From: Candidatus Merdivicinus intestinavium | GTDB taxonomy: Bacteria > Bacillota > Clostridia > Oscillospirales > Ruminococcaceae | DNA: 54,246 bases | Assembly (NCBI GenBank): GCA_018713245.1 | Contig: DVFM01000102.1 | Location: forward strand, 1-54,246 | Direction: 5' to 3' | In this document: piece by piece, positions 34,304 to 43,707 of the stretch | Numbering within the stretch: position 1 is the stretch's first letter | How the letters are laid out: each line of letters begins with the position of its first letter | Notes under the pieces: model-generated | The model's input: only the letters and a program-made list of their open reading frames with translations | What the model was told of the DNA's origin: nothing | Database searches by the model: none | Program-made: the position numbers and the translations under genes

Positions 34304-35192
34304 TTTGCATTGCGACACCCTGAGCCGGTGCCGGAACCTGAAAGAAAGCCTGCTTCACAGCGAGGGCGCGATTTCAGTGGACCGCGGACTGATTTTTGAC
34401 CAGTGGGTGCAGGCATTCGCCGTGTTTATCGACGACGACACCCGGGGCGTCAAAGCCTACCGGGAATTCCTGGCCCAGGCGGAAGTGCTCCAGAAGGCCA
34501 TGGCGGAGAGCGATTCCATCGTCCCCTACGACAAGGACAGCGTCCGGGACGGGGTCTGCAACGCCATGCTGACGGTGGAAAACGGGGCCGCTCTGGGCGG
34601 AAAGCTGGAGCGCATTGAGGAATTCGCCCAAATGGGGGTGAAGATTTTCGGCCTGGTCTGGAACGGCGAAAACGAGTTGGCGGGCGGCGTCCACAGCGAA
34701 CAGGGCCTCACCGATTTCGGCCGGAAGGCGGTCCGGGAGCTGGAAGCCCGCCGCATCATCATCGATGTGTCGCATCTCAACAGCCTGGGCTTCTGGGACC
34801 TCTGCGAGGTGGCCGAGCGGCCCTTCATCGCCACCCATTCCAACTGTTTTGAAATCTGCCCCAACCGCCGGAATCTGGACGACCTTCAGATTCAGGAGAT
34901 TATCCGCCGCGGCGGGCTCATCGGCATCAACTTTTTCCCGGTTTTCGTCAACGGCGAAAGCGACACCACCTTCCAGGAGCTGCGGGCGCACATCCGGCGG
35001 ATTGTCGCCCTGGGCGGCGAGGACAACATTGCCGTCGGCAGCGACTTTGACGGAGCGGCCATGCCCTCCCGGCTGGATCGGATTGAAAAAATTCCGGACT
35101 GGCACCAGAATCTGCTCAAGCACTTTGAACCGGAGTTTGTGGAGAAAATCACCTTCCGCAACGCGCAGAATTTCTTTGAAAAGAACCTGTGA
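34290..35192 (+). CDS. Membrane dipeptidase (peptidase M19)
   Basis: This encodes 300 residues. The N-terminal metal motif HFDLHCDTL, Glu in [29 protein letters not shown], and VGSDFDGA are the renal-dipeptidase family marks; these zinc enzymes hydrolyse dipeptides, including those with a D-residue at the C-terminus. No signal peptide is present, so it is cytosolic despite the family name. ATG 34290 is chosen for its GGAGG; it overlaps the 3' end of rnhB-yraN by 14 bases. Confidence 0.93.
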   Translation: MRHFDLHCDTLSRCRNLKESLLHSEGAISVDRGLIFDQWVQAFAVFIDDDTRGVKAYREFLAQAEVLQKAMAESDSIVPYDKDSVRDGVCNAMLTVENGAALGGKLERIEEFAQMGVKIFGLVWNGENELAGGVHSEQGLTDFGRKAVRELEARRIIIDVSHLNSLGFWDLCEVAERPFIATHSNCFEICPNRRNLDDLQIQEIIRRGGLIGINFFPVFVNGESDTTFQELRAHIRRIVALGGEDNIAVGSDFDGAAMPSRLDRIEKIPDWHQNLLKHFEPEFVEKITFRNAQNFFEKNL

Positions 35193-35206
35193 TTCCGGGT
35201 TCATCC

Positions 35207-35261
35207 CCCGGCGGGTCCCGCTTTGCGGGCGGGGCCTGCCCACCGGGATATTTTTTTACCG
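35207..35261 (+). terminator. Terminator after the M19 dipeptidase
   Basis: CCCGGCGGG...CCCACCGGG outer arms with an inner CCCGC/GCGGG hairpin, then TATTTTTTT. Confidence 0.8.
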
Positions 35262-35333
35262 GAATCTGTCCTTCTGCAAAAAACAAACAGCGGCGCTGCG
35301 AGGACGAATGCGCCGGAAAAGGGGAGTATTGTT

Positions 35334-36827
35334 ATGATGTACAGCAGCACCAGGGACCGTTCCCGCCGGGTGACGGCGGCTCAGGCCATCGCCCGGGGAA
35401 TTTCCGAGGAGGGCGGGCTCTTTGTGCCGGAGGAATTTCCCTCCTTCGGATTGGAAAAACTCCGCGGCCTGATGGGGAAGAGCTACCGGGAGAAGGCCAA
35501 GGCGGTTTTGGGGGAATTCCTCACGGATTTTACGCCGGAGGAGCTTTCCCGCTGCGTGGACGCGGCTTATACGGAAGAAAAATTTGATTCGGACAGTATC
35601 GCGGAGCTTTCCAAGGTGGGAGAAGGGGCCTATCTGCTGGAGCTGTGGCACGGCCCCACCTGCGCATTCAAGGACATGGCGCTGCAGCTCCTGCCCCATC
35701 TGCTGACGGTTTCCGCCGGGAAAACGGAGCCGGACAAGGAGATTGTGGTGCTGGTCGCCACTTCCGGAGACACTGGCAAGGCGGCGCTGGAGGGCTTCCG
35801 GGACGTCCCCGGAACCCGGATGCTGGTCTTTTATCCCGAGGACGGCGTCAGCCCCATGCAGAAGCTCCAGATGACCACCCAGGAGGGGGAAAATGTTTCG
35901 GTCTGCGCCATCCGCGGCAATTTTGACGACGCCCAGACCGGCGTGAAGCGGATTTTCACCGACCCTGCCATTCTGGCCGAGCTGGAGCAGAACGGGCAGA
36001 AGTTCTCCTCCGCAAACTCCATCAACTGGGGCCGCCTGGCGCCGCAGATTGTCTACTATATCGCCGCCTACACCGCCCTGGCGGAGCAGGGGGAGATCGA
36101 GCTGGGGGAAACGGTGAACGTCGCGGTGCCCACCGGCAATTTCGGCAACATTCTGGCCGCCTATTACGCCAAAAGGATGGGGCTGCCCATCGGGAAGCTC
36201 ATCTGCGCTTCCAACCGCAACCGGGTGCTGGCCGACTTTATCGAAACCGGCCTTTACAGCCGCAACCGGGAGTTTTACACCACCTCCTCCCCCTCCATGG
36301 ACATCCTCATCTCCTCCAATCTGGAACGGCTGCTCTATGAGCTCTGCGGCCGGGACGACGGGAAGATCCGGGAATGGTTTGCGGGCCTGAACCGGGATGG
36401 GGAGTACCGGGTGCCGCCGGAGCTTCTGGAAAAGCTCCGGGAGGAATTCGCCGGCGGCTCCTGCGGCGAGGAGGAGACGGTGGAGACCATCCGCACCGCC
36501 TTCCGGGAGTACGGCTATCTCTGCGACCCCCATACCGCTGTGGCGGTGAAGGTCTGGAAGGATTATGCCGCCGAAACCGGAGACTGCCGCAAGACCATCA
36601 TCGCCTCCACCGCCTCCCCCTATAAATTCACCGCCGACGTGCTTCGGGCTGTTTCGGACGGGGAGGAGCTCCCCGCCGGGGATTTTGCGCAGGTGCGGCG
36701 GCTGGCGGAGCTCACCGGCACGACCCCTCCGGCCTCGCTGCTGGCGCTGGAAGGGAAGCCGGTGCGGTTTGCCGGGAGCGTTTCCAGGGAGGAAATGGCG
36801 GAACAGGTGCGGAAGATGCTGCGCTGA
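35334..36827 (+). CDS. thrC: Threonine synthase
   Basis: This 497-residue PLP enzyme converts O-phosphohomoserine to threonine. The PLP lysine is in GPTCAFKDMALQLL (Lys113); VATSGDTGKAALEGF, SANSINWGRLAPQIVYY, VAVPTGNFGNILAAY and STASPYKFTADVL are family hallmarks, in the long clostridial/yeast-like class. The start ATG 35334 has GGGGAG upstream; the frame open before it crosses the preceding terminator. It is monocistronic between two terminators. I looked for a T-box in its leader (35262-35333) and saw none. Confidence 0.97.
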   Translation: MMYSSTRDRSRRVTAAQAIARGISEEGGLFVPEEFPSFGLEKLRGLMGKSYREKAKAVLGEFLTDFTPEELSRCVDAAYTEEKFDSDSIAELSKVGEGAYLLELWHGPTCAFKDMALQLLPHLLTVSAGKTEPDKEIVVLVATSGDTGKAALEGFRDVPGTRMLVFYPEDGVSPMQKLQMTTQEGENVSVCAIRGNFDDAQTGVKRIFTDPAILAELEQNGQKFSSANSINWGRLAPQIVYYIAAYTALAEQGEIELGETVNVAVPTGNFGNILAAYYAKRMGLPIGKLICASNRNRVLADFIETGLYSRNREFYTTSSPSMDILISSNLERLLYELCGRDDGKIREWFAGLNRDGEYRVPPELLEKLREEFAGGSCGEEETVETIRTAFREYGYLCDPHTAVAVKVWKDYAAETGDCRKTIIASTASPYKFTADVLRAVSDGEELPAGDFAQVRRLAELTGTTPPASLLALEGKPVRFAGSVSREEMAEQVRKMLR

Positions 36828-36846
36828 ACCGGCGGGCGGATTTCTG

Positions 36847-36880
36847 CAAAAAAAGAGCGCAGCCCATGGCGGCTGCGCTG
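36847..36880 (-). terminator. Terminator for the DUF1540 transcript
   Basis: Minus strand AGCGCAGCC...GGCTGCGCT followed by CTTTTTTT. It lies back to back with the thrC terminator. Confidence 0.75.
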
Positions 36881-36925
36881 GGTCCGCGGAACCCCAACAT
36901 CTTCCGCGGAACCCCCTGTTTTTTT
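36880..36925 (+). terminator. thrC terminator
   Basis: GGGTCCGCGGAA pairs with TTCCGCGGAACCC, followed by TGTTTTTTT. Confidence 0.8.
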
Positions 36926-37052
36926 GATTACCTTACGCTGTATGGGAGATCAGGCAGTCAGTGGGGAAAGAATCCCCCGCCAAGCATCGGAATCCGGGGG
37001 CAGTTGCCTGCCCCTTCCGACAGGTTCCTGGTCCGTTTTCCAAAAGAGGTTG

Positions 37053-37223
37053 TCAGTTCGCCTGGAAGCTCTGGCAGATGGTTTCATCGCATCTGCAGGC
37101 AGAATGGGTGCCGATTTTGATGCTCTGGGCAGTGCAGCGGTTCTGGTGGTTGTTGTGGACGCAGCTGGTCACGTCGCACTCCACGCAGGAAATGGCGGGT
37201 TTGTTTTTTCCGTACTCGGACAT
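37053..37223 (-). CDS. DUF1540 small Cys-rich protein
   Basis: This encodes 56 residues with RBS AAAGGAGGC. The protein is cysteine-rich with the DUF1540 pattern: ISCVECDVTSCVHNNHQNRC, then TAQSIKIGTHSACRCDETIC and QSF near the end. Eight cysteines suggest a small metal-binding (probably zinc or iron) or disulfide-stabilised fold. DUF1540 is widespread in spore-forming Firmicutes, function unknown. It is on its own transcript, ending at 36847-36880. The stretch 36926-37052 has only a short GGGGCAG/CTGCCCC hairpin. Confidence 0.88.
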   Translation of the reverse strand: MSEYGKNKPAISCVECDVTSCVHNNHQNRCTAQSIKIGTHSACRCDETICQSFQAN

Positions 37224-37272
37224 AATGGGTGCCTCCTTTGGCGTTTTTTGTTGGAATTGATTTGAAGAATCG

Positions 37273-37327
37273 CGGGCCCGGCGAATTTGGAAAAGGGGAA
37301 ACTTGCCTTTCCGAATGGGCCGGCCCG
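37273..37327. other. Long imperfect hairpin between DUF1540 and the metallophosphoesterase gene
   Basis: Almost the whole segment pairs with itself: CGGGCC-CGGC (37273-37282) with GCCGGCCCG (37319-37327), and TTTGGAAAAGG (37286-37296) with CCTTTCCGAA (37306-37315), around a nine-base loop. No T-tract follows on either strand. It could be a leader element for the metallophosphoesterase gene or a small RNA. Confidence 0.5.
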
Positions 37328-37383
37328 GTTATTAGTGTGTCAGAAAAGCGTTCCATTATCCATCAAAGTGAAAAGGAAAAAAT

Positions 37384-38061
37384 ATGAGTTTATTTGCAAT
37401 CGCAGACCTTCATCTTTCTTTGGGCGTGGACAAGCCCATGGACGTATTCCCGGGATGGGAAAATTATGTGGCGCGGCTGACGGAAAACTGGCGGCGGGAG
37501 GTGCGCCCGGAGGATACGGTGGTAATCGCCGGAGATATCTCCTGGGGACTGGATATTTCGGAAAGCGAAAAGGATTTCGCCTTTTTGGACAGCCTGCCCG
37601 GAACCAAGCTGCTGCTGAAGGGCAATCACGATCTCTGGTTTTCCACCAAAACCAAAGTGGAAAAATTTTTCACGGAAAAGGGATTTTCCACCCTGAAAAT
37701 CCTCTTCAACAACGCCTATTCCTACGGCGAATATGCGCTCTGCGGCACCCGCGGCTGGATGAACGACCAGGCGGACAAAAAGGTGCTCCTCAGAGAGTGC
37801 GGGCGGCTGCGGCTGTCGCTGGAGGCGGGGAAAAAGCTGGGCGGGAAGCCGCTGGTGTTCCTCCATTACCCGCCGGTTTACGGCGGTGGCGACTGCCCGG
37901 AAATTTTGGAAGTGCTGCAGGAGTATGATGTCAAACAGGTTTATTATGGACATATTCACGGCTATTCATCCGGCTATGCCATCAACGGCGAGCGCCTCGG
38001 CATCCAATTCCGGCTGATTTCTTGTGATTATATCCAATTTAATCCCATAAAAATCGGATAA
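37384..38061 (+). CDS. Metallophosphoesterase
   Basis: This encodes 225 residues. The calcineurin-like dinuclear metal motifs are in order: FAIADLHLS (D-x-H), VVIAGDISWGL (GD), KGNHDLW (GNH), FLHYPP (H) and YGHIHGYSSG (GHxH). The protein is a single compact domain of the YkuE/DevR-related bacterial type; substrate unknown, likely a phosphodiester or nucleotide. RBS AAAGGAAAAA. It is followed by tig with its own promoter. Confidence 0.93.
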   Translation: MSLFAIADLHLSLGVDKPMDVFPGWENYVARLTENWRREVRPEDTVVIAGDISWGLDISESEKDFAFLDSLPGTKLLLKGNHDLWFSTKTKVEKFFTEKGFSTLKILFNNAYSYGEYALCGTRGWMNDQADKKVLLRECGRLRLSLEAGKKLGGKPLVFLHYPPVYGGGDCPEILEVLQEYDVKQVYYGHIHGYSSGYAINGERLGIQFRLISCDYIQFNPIKIG

Positions 38062-38113
38062 GATATAGAAAAAAGGAAAATCTGTTTTTTTTATAGCAAA
38101 TCCGTCGGGTTTG

Positions 38114-38122
38114 TGCTATAAT
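38114..38122 (+). promoter_or_regulatory. tig promoter (extended -10)
   Basis: TGCTATAAT at 38114-38122. No convincing -35. Confidence 0.65.
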
Positions 38123-38216
38123 GGAAAGGTCTGAAAAGGCAGTTTTCTGCCCTTTTTCCGGGAAAAATATGTCCGCCTGCGGAAAAGCGGCGGAAACAAT
38201 AACAGGAGGATGCTTC

Positions 38217-39497
38217 ATGAGCTTAGTATCAAAAAACAACACGGCGACCAATAAATTTGAATTGGAGTTTACCGTTTCCCCCGAGGAATTTGAAAAGGCC
38301 TGTCAGAAGGTTTACCAGAGACGGGTGAAGAAGATCGAAATCCCCGGCTTCCGCAAGGGCAAAGCCCCCCGCAAAACCATCGAAAAACTGTACGGCGAAG
38401 GCTTCTTCTACGAGGAAGCTGTAAACGACCTGTACCCCGGTGCGGTTCAGGAAGCGGTGAAGGAATCCGAACTGGAAATCGTCTGCCCCCCCGAGGTGGA
38501 AGTTACCGAGGTTTCCCATGAAAAAGGCGTGACCTTTAAAGCGATCTGCACCGTGAAGCCGGAAGTCACTGTCAAGGACTACAAGGGCATCAAAGCCGCC
38601 AAGGAAGTCAAGGAAGTGACCGACGAGGATGTGAACGCCGAGATCGACCGGATGCGCGACCGCAACGGCCGCACCATCACCGTGGAGGACCGCCCCGCCC
38701 AGAACGGCGACACCGTGGTCATCGACTTTGAGGGCTTTATGGACGGCGTTGCCTTTGAAGGCGGCAAGGGCGAAAAATTCTCCCTGACCCTGGGCTCCGG
38801 CCAGTTTATCCCCGGCTTCGAGGATCAGGTTGTGGGCCACAGCACCGGCGAGGAATTCGACATCAACGTCACCTTCCCGGAGGAATATCACGCGGAGAAC
38901 CTGAAGGGCAAGCCCGCTGTCTTTAAGATCAAGCTCCACGAGATCAACGCCAAGGAACTCCCCGAAGCGGACGACGAGTTCGCCAAGGATGCCAGCGAGT
39001 TTGACACCCTGGACGAGCTCAAGGCCGACATCCGCAAAAAACTGGAGGATGCCAACGAGCGCACCGCTTCCAATGAATTTGAAAACAAACTCATCGACAC
39101 CGTGATCGAGAACATGGAGGGCGAAATCCCCACCGAAATGTACGAGGTCCGCATTGATGAGATGGTCCGTGACTTCGAGTACCGTCTCCAGTCTCAGGGC
39201 ATGAGCCTGGACCTGTACCTCCAGTACACCGGCATGAACCGCACCTCCTTCCGCAAGACCTTTGAAGCCCAGGCGCAGCGCCAGGTGAAGATCCGTCTGG
39301 CTCTGGAGAAGATTGTGGAGATGGAGAACATCGTTCCCACCGAGGAAGAGGTCAACAAGGAATATGAGCGCCTGGCCGAGGGCTACAAGATGGATGTGGA
39401 GCGCCTGAAAGGGCTGATCCCCGCCGCCGACGTTACCAAGGACGTTGCGGTCAACAAGGCTGTCGACCTGATCCGTGATTCGGCTGTCAAGGAATAA
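38217..39497 (+). CDS. tig: Trigger factor (ribosome-associated chaperone)
   Basis: This 426-residue, three-domain chaperone binds nascent chains at the ribosome exit. The N-terminal ribosome-binding signature KIEIPGFRKGKAPRKTIEKL is at about residue 40; a FKBP-like domain (NGDTVVIDFEGFMDGVAFEG ... FIPGFEDQVVGHSTGEEFDI) spans about 155-245; the helical C-terminal domain follows. ATG 38217 with AACAGGAGG was preferred to an earlier in-frame codon that overlaps the -10 box. It precedes clpP-clpX, the classic tig-clpP-clpX order. Confidence 0.98.
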   Translation: MSLVSKNNTATNKFELEFTVSPEEFEKACQKVYQRRVKKIEIPGFRKGKAPRKTIEKLYGEGFFYEEAVNDLYPGAVQEAVKESELEIVCPPEVEVTEVSHEKGVTFKAICTVKPEVTVKDYKGIKAAKEVKEVTDEDVNAEIDRMRDRNGRTITVEDRPAQNGDTVVIDFEGFMDGVAFEGGKGEKFSLTLGSGQFIPGFEDQVVGHSTGEEFDINVTFPEEYHAENLKGKPAVFKIKLHEINAKELPEADDEFAKDASEFDTLDELKADIRKKLEDANERTASNEFENKLIDTVIENMEGEIPTEMYEVRIDEMVRDFEYRLQSQGMSLDLYLQYTGMNRTSFRKTFEAQAQRQVKIRLALEKIVEMENIVPTEEEVNKEYERLAEGYKMDVERLKGLIPAADVTKDVAVNKAVDLIRDSAVKE

Positions 39498-39660
39498 GCC
39501 GGCTGGCACGGAATGACGCCGGCGCCGGTCGAAGCGCTCCTTTGCGGGCTGCTTTGGTAAGTAATTCATGAAAAGGTTGCAGACCGGACGTTTCCCGTTC
39601 ATTTTTCAGGTCTATACTGAAACCTGGAAACTGGATTTCTGCACAAAAACAGTTCATGCA

Positions 39661-39701
39661 CAGCTATTGGCGGGGACAGGTTTTGTGCCCGTCAATAGCT
39701 G
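39661..39701 (+). promoter_or_regulatory. Strong hairpin in the clpP 5' leader
   Basis: CAGCTATTGGCGGG pairs with CCCGTCAATAGCTG around a 13-base loop, 40 bases before the clpP start and about 40 bases after a possible -10 (TATACT 39613-39618). There is no T-tract, so it is not a plain terminator. It may influence mRNA stability or translation. No CtsR box was found in the 245-base gap. Confidence 0.6.
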
Positions 39702-39742
39702 GCGTTATTTCTGCCAACATTCTGAAACGGAGGATTCTTGAT

Positions 39743-40324
39743 ATGAGTTTAGTGCCAATGGTAATTGAACAGACCAGCCGTGGAGAGCGTTCCTACGACA
39801 TTTTTTCCCGCCTGCTGAACGACCGCATCATCATGCTGTGCGAGGAAGTGAACGATACTTCCGCCTCTCTGGTCGTCGCCCAGCTGCTCTACCTGGAAAG
39901 CCAGGACCCGGACAAGGAGATCAGCCTTTACATCAACAGCCCCGGCGGCTCCGTAACGGCCGGCATGGCGATTTATGACACCATGAATTTCATTAAATGC
40001 GATGTGTCCACCATCTGTGTCGGAATGGCGGCGTCCATGGGCGCGTTCCTGCTGTCCAGCGGCACCAAGGGCAAACGCCTGGCTCTGCCCAACAGCGAAA
40101 TTATGATCCATCAGCCCTCTGCCGGAACCCAGGGGCAGATCACCGATATGTCCATCCACCTGAAGCGCCTGCAAAGCGTCAAGGAACGGATGAACCGGAT
40201 TCTGGCGGAAAACACCGGGAAGCCCCTGGATGTTGTGGCGGCCGACTGTGAGCGCGACAACTTTATGTCCGCGCAGGAGGCGCTGGAATACGGGCTCATC
40301 GACCGGGTTATTACCAGCCGGTAA
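39743..40324 (+). CDS. clpP: ATP-dependent Clp protease proteolytic subunit
   Basis: This 193-residue serine protease forms the double heptameric chamber that degrades proteins fed by ClpX/ClpC. The catalytic triad is Ser98 ([12 protein letters not shown]), His123 (IMIHQPSAG) and Asp172 (CERDNFMSA), with [17 protein letters not shown] also conserved. RBS ACGGAGG. clpX starts 27 bases later and is likely co-transcribed. Confidence 0.98.
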   Translation: MSLVPMVIEQTSRGERSYDIFSRLLNDRIIMLCEEVNDTSASLVVAQLLYLESQDPDKEISLYINSPGGSVTAGMAIYDTMNFIKCDVSTICVGMAASMGAFLLSSGTKGKRLALPNSEIMIHQPSAGTQGQITDMSIHLKRLQSVKERMNRILAENTGKPLDVVAADCERDNFMSAQEALEYGLIDRVITSR

Positions 40325-40351
40325 GCCGGCTTGAAGGAGGCTACTGACAAT

Positions 40352-41626
40352 ATGCCAGATAACAATGTGGTGCGCTGCAGCTTTTGCGGCAAGCCGGAAT
40401 ACAGCGTCGGGCGGATGCTCCATTCCGCCAACGCGAACATCTGCGAAAGCTGCGTCGCGCTCTGCTACGACATGCTGGTGGAGGAAGGCATTTTTCCGGA
40501 GCCCGGTTCCCGCCGCAGCCGTATGGCGGAGTCGGCAGATGAGGGCCGCGGCGAGATCAACCTTTTGAAGCCCGCCGAACTGAAGGCGGTGCTGGACCAG
40601 TATGTCGTCGGTCAGGATAAGGCCAAGATCGCCCTGTCCGTGGCGGTTTACAACCATTATAAACGGGTGTTTATGGAGCCTGAGGACACGGATGTGGAGC
40701 TTCAGAAAAGCAATATCCTGATGCTTGGACCCACCGGCGTCGGCAAAACCGAGCTGGCCCGCACTCTGGCAAAAACCCTGAACGTCCCCTTTGCCATCGC
40801 CGACGCTACCACCCTGACGGAGGCCGGCTATGTGGGCGACGACGTGGAGAACGTTCTGGTCCGCCTGATTCAGGCGGCGGATTACGATGTGGAGGCTGCG
40901 GAACAGGGGATTATCTACATCGATGAAATCGATAAAATTGCCCGCAAATCGGAGAATCCCTCCATCACCCGCGACGTCAGCGGCGAAGGCGTCCAGCAGG
41001 CGCTGCTGAAGATTCTGGAAGGCACTGTTTCCAACGTCCCGCCGCAGGGAGGACGGAAGCACCCGCACCAGGAGTTCATCCAGCTGGACACCAAAAACAT
41101 CCTTTTTATCTGCGGCGGCGCTTTCGAGGGAATCGAAAAGGTCATCGGGCGGCGGATGGAGTCCTCCACCATGGGCTTTAACGGCGACGTGAAAAAGCAC
41201 GACGACAAGACCAAAGGCGAGATGCTCCGCAACATCATCCCGCAGGACCTGGTGCGGTTCGGGCTGATCCCCGAGCTGGTGGGCCGTCTGCCCATCATCA
41301 CCACCCTGGATGATCTGGACGAGGACCAGCTGGTCCGCATCCTGAAGGAGCCGAAGAACTCCCTGTTCCGCCAGTACAGCGCTCTGTTCGGCCTGGACAA
41401 TGTGGAGCTGGTCATGGACGACGACACCATGCACGCCATCGCCCGGAAGGCGATGGAGCGCAAGACCGGCGCCCGGGGCCTGCGGAATATTATGGAAGAA
41501 ACCCTGATGAACCTGATGTACATGGTTCCTTCGGACGAGGGGATCACCAAGGTCATCATTACCCCCGAGGTGGTGGAAGGGAAAGAGTCTGCCAAGGTTG
41601 TCCGGCGGAAAAAACTGCCCCAATAA
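40352..41626 (+). CDS. clpX: ClpX ATPase subunit
   Basis: This 424-residue unfoldase works with ClpP. The N-terminal C4 zinc domain has CSFCGKP and CESCV; the AAA+ module has Walker [12 protein letters not shown], Walker [12 protein letters not shown], the ClpP-docking IGF-like loop in the family position, and sensor residues in [10 protein letters not shown]. The start is ATG 40352; AAGGAGG lies 11 bases upstream. A terminator follows. Confidence 0.98.
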   Translation: MPDNNVVRCSFCGKPEYSVGRMLHSANANICESCVALCYDMLVEEGIFPEPGSRRSRMAESADEGRGEINLLKPAELKAVLDQYVVGQDKAKIALSVAVYNHYKRVFMEPEDTDVELQKSNILMLGPTGVGKTELARTLAKTLNVPFAIADATTLTEAGYVGDDVENVLVRLIQAADYDVEAAEQGIIYIDEIDKIARKSENPSITRDVSGEGVQQALLKILEGTVSNVPPQGGRKHPHQEFIQLDTKNILFICGGAFEGIEKVIGRRMESSTMGFNGDVKKHDDKTKGEMLRNIIPQDLVRFGLIPELVGRLPIITTLDDLDEDQLVRILKEPKNSLFRQYSALFGLDNVELVMDDDTMHAIARKAMERKTGARGLRNIMEETLMNLMYMVPSDEGITKVIITPEVVEGKESAKVVRRKKLPQ

Positions 41627-41636
41627 TCCGGAATAT

Positions 41637-41676
41637 GAAAAAGCTGCGTCCCGTCAAGGGGATGCAGCTTTTTTCG
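41637..41676 (+). terminator. clpX terminator
   Basis: AAAAGCTGCGTCCC with GGGGATGCAGC and a TTTTTT tail. Confidence 0.9.
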
Positions 41677-41696
41677 TCGTTGGATGCCGGCGGGGA

Positions 41697-42716
41697 TTAT
41701 GCCGGGCTTTCCTCCTCTTTCGGGCAGTAATCCGGCACAGCCTCCCGCAGTGCGCAGAGAATCTCCCTCCGGCTGCCGGACCCGGCCGCCCTGCGGAGGT
41801 TTTCCAGAACGCGGTCCCGTTCCTCCGGGGCAAAGGGGGAGAGCGCCGTTTGCAGGATTTTTCCCCGGCGCAGCGCCCCCTCCTGCTCCGCAGGCGTCAG
41901 GAGCTCCTCCGTCAGCTTTTCGCCGGGCCGGAGGCCGGTATAGAGGATGGGAATGTCCCGGTGCGGTTCCAGCCCGGCCTCCCGGATCAGCCCTTCCGCC
42001 AGGGCGAGGATGGAGACCGGCGCCCCCATGTCCAGCACAAACAGCTCCCCGCCTTCTGCCAGGCGGGCGGCGTCCAATACCAGGCCGGCTGCTTCCGGAA
42101 TGGTCATGAAAAAGCGGGTCATCCGGGGGTCCGTAACGGTGACAGGGCCGCCCCCGGCAATCTGCCGCCGGAAAAGGGGGAGAACGGACCCCGCGGAGTC
42201 CGCCACATTCCCGAACCTGACGGCTGCGAGACGGGTTGTCCCGCCGGGCAGAAGCAGGCGCTCCGCCGCCCGCTTGGATGCCCCCATGACGCTGGAGGGG
42301 CGGACGGCTTTGTCGGTGGAAATGAACACCAGGCGTTCGGAGCCCGCGTGTTCTGCCGCCTGAAGCAGGTTCCAGGTGCCCAGAATGTTGTTTTTCACCG
42401 CTTCTCCCGGGTTCAGCTCCATAAAGGGGACGTGCTTATGGGCGGCGGCGTGGAGGACAACTTCCGGTCCCGTTTCGGCAAAAACTGCCTCCAGTCTGGG
42501 AAGGTCCCGGATGGAGGCAATTTCCACCCGCAGCGGGAAGCTCCGCCCGTACCGGCCGAGAAGTTCCTGCTGGACGGAAAACGCGCCGTTTTCATTGATG
42601 TCCAGGAGGATGAGCTCCCGGGGGCTCTGGGCGGCGGCCTGGCGGCAGAGCTCGCTGCCGATGGAGCCCCCGCCGCCGGTAATCAAAACCCGTTTATTTT
42701 GGAGAAATGGCTGCAT
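41697..42716 (-). CDS. CapD/FlaA1-like nucleotide-sugar 4,6-dehydratase
   Basis: This 339-residue short-chain dehydrogenase has NAD motif VLITGGGGSIGSELCRQ (9-25), HAAAHKHVPFMELNP and the catalytic segment SVMGASKRAAE, where the usual Tyr of Y-x3-K is Met as in CapD/WbpM/PseB dehydratases. It probably converts UDP-GlcNAc to a 4-keto-6-deoxy sugar for surface polysaccharide. It is the short, soluble form; the N-terminal membrane domain of CapD is absent. No other polysaccharide-synthesis genes are adjacent. It overlaps nothing and follows the isomerase terminator. Confidence 0.87.
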   Translation of the reverse strand: MQPFLQNKRVLITGGGGSIGSELCRQAAAQSPRELILLDINENGAFSVQQELLGRYGRSFPLRVEIASIRDLPRLEAVFAETGPEVVLHAAAHKHVPFMELNPGEAVKNNILGTWNLLQAAEHAGSERLVFISTDKAVRPSSVMGASKRAAERLLLPGGTTRLAAVRFGNVADSAGSVLPLFRRQIAGGGPVTVTDPRMTRFFMTIPEAAGLVLDAARLAEGGELFVLDMGAPVSILALAEGLIREAGLEPHRDIPILYTGLRPGEKLTEELLTPAEQEGALRRGKILQTALSPFAPEERDRVLENLRRAAGSGSRREILCALREAVPDYCPKEEESPA

Positions 42717-42756
42717 AAAATCCTTCTTTCCGAAAGCGTCAGGCTACCTTCCTCAA

Positions 42757-42787
42757 AGAAAAATGCCGCACAGCAAAGCCGTGCGGC
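42757..42787 (-). terminator. Terminator after the TIM-barrel isomerase gene
   Basis: Minus strand GCCGCACGG/CTGTGCGGC followed by ATTTTTC. Confidence 0.85.
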
Positions 42788-42886
42788 GCAGGAAAAAGAT
42801 CAGGGAAAAGGATAGGAGATTTGCCTTCTTTATCCTATCACAAAGCCTGCGCAGAATTTGTCGCAAAGGGTAGGCCGCCGCTTTTT

Positions 42887-43690
42887 TCAGCAGCTTTTGC
42901 CATCCCGCAGCTCCCGCAGAAGCCGTCCGGCCCGGCGGATGTCCTCCGCGAAAGAGGCGGAGCCGCCCTCGATGCTGACGCCTCCCGCAAAACCGGCCCG
43001 GCGGAGCATGGCAAAAAAGGCGGCGTGCTCCGCGCGGGTCTCCTCCCGGGGGAATCCGCGGTCCATTTTGTTGGCAATGTGGCAGTGGCGGAGCAAAGTT
43101 CCTGCCGAAAGGATGTCGGTGAGGTCCTCGCCGTTGCGCTGAAAATGGTAGAAATCCGCCAGCAGCCGGATGTGAGGCCGTCCGGCGTCCGCCGCCAGCC
43201 GGTAGGCGTCCATCAGGGTGTTCAGCGTGTTGCATTCCGCACGGCAGAGGGGCTCGATGGCAATATCGATGCCATACCGCGCGCCGTAGTGTTCCGCCAG
43301 CCGCAGAAAGCCCACGAGCTGCATCCAGACGATTTCGGGCGGAAAGCCCGGCGGAGTCCGGCGGGCGGCGCCGCTGCCGAATACAATGACCTCCGCGCCG
43401 AACTCCCCGGCGGCGGGAAACGCGGCGTCGAGGTATTCTTTTACCTTTCCCGGATCCGCTTCCGGCCCGACAACAGGCAGGCTGCCCGGCAGGAAGCAGT
43501 TCATGGCGCGGCAGGCAATCCCGGCTTCGCGGGTGAAGCGCAGGGCTTCCGCCCGGTCTGCCGCGGACAGGCGGACCGCATCCTGACAACCGTATTCCAC
43601 ATAATCAAAGCCGGCATCCCGAATCTGGAGAACCCTGGCGCGGGATTGCGCGTCAACGGGCAGGCCGGTACAGCATCCAAGCTGAATCAT
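42887..43690 (-). CDS. Sugar phosphate isomerase/epimerase (xylose-isomerase-like TIM barrel)
   Basis: This encodes 267 residues. AP endonuclease 2/xylose isomerase-like barrel: IQLGCCTGLP at the start, FDYVEYGCQD, EVIVFGSGAARR, DIAIEPLC, LLADFYHFQRNGE (metal Asp/His), HCHIANK and VSIEGG at the C-terminal metal ligand. Such proteins epimerise sugars or related polyols; the substrate is not predictable. The start is ATG 43690 with CGAGGGGGG. It has its own promoter and terminator. Confidence 0.88.
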   Translation of the reverse strand: MIQLGCCTGLPVDAQSRARVLQIRDAGFDYVEYGCQDAVRLSAADRAEALRFTREAGIACRAMNCFLPGSLPVVGPEADPGKVKEYLDAAFPAAGEFGAEVIVFGSGAARRTPPGFPPEIVWMQLVGFLRLAEHYGARYGIDIAIEPLCRAECNTLNTLMDAYRLAADAGRPHIRLLADFYHFQRNGEDLTDILSAGTLLRHCHIANKMDRGFPREETRAEHAAFFAMLRRAGFAGGVSIEGGSASFAEDIRRAGRLLRELRDGKSC

Positions 43691-43707
43691 GGATTTCCCC
43701 CCTCGTT

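Noticed and set aside
35193-35333. T-box or other amino-acid riboswitch before thrC
   Set aside because: No specifier or T-box core motif is seen; the structure there is the terminator of the preceding gene.
39498-39742. CtsR operator ahead of clpP
   Set aside because: No GGTCAAA-type heptad repeat could be found.
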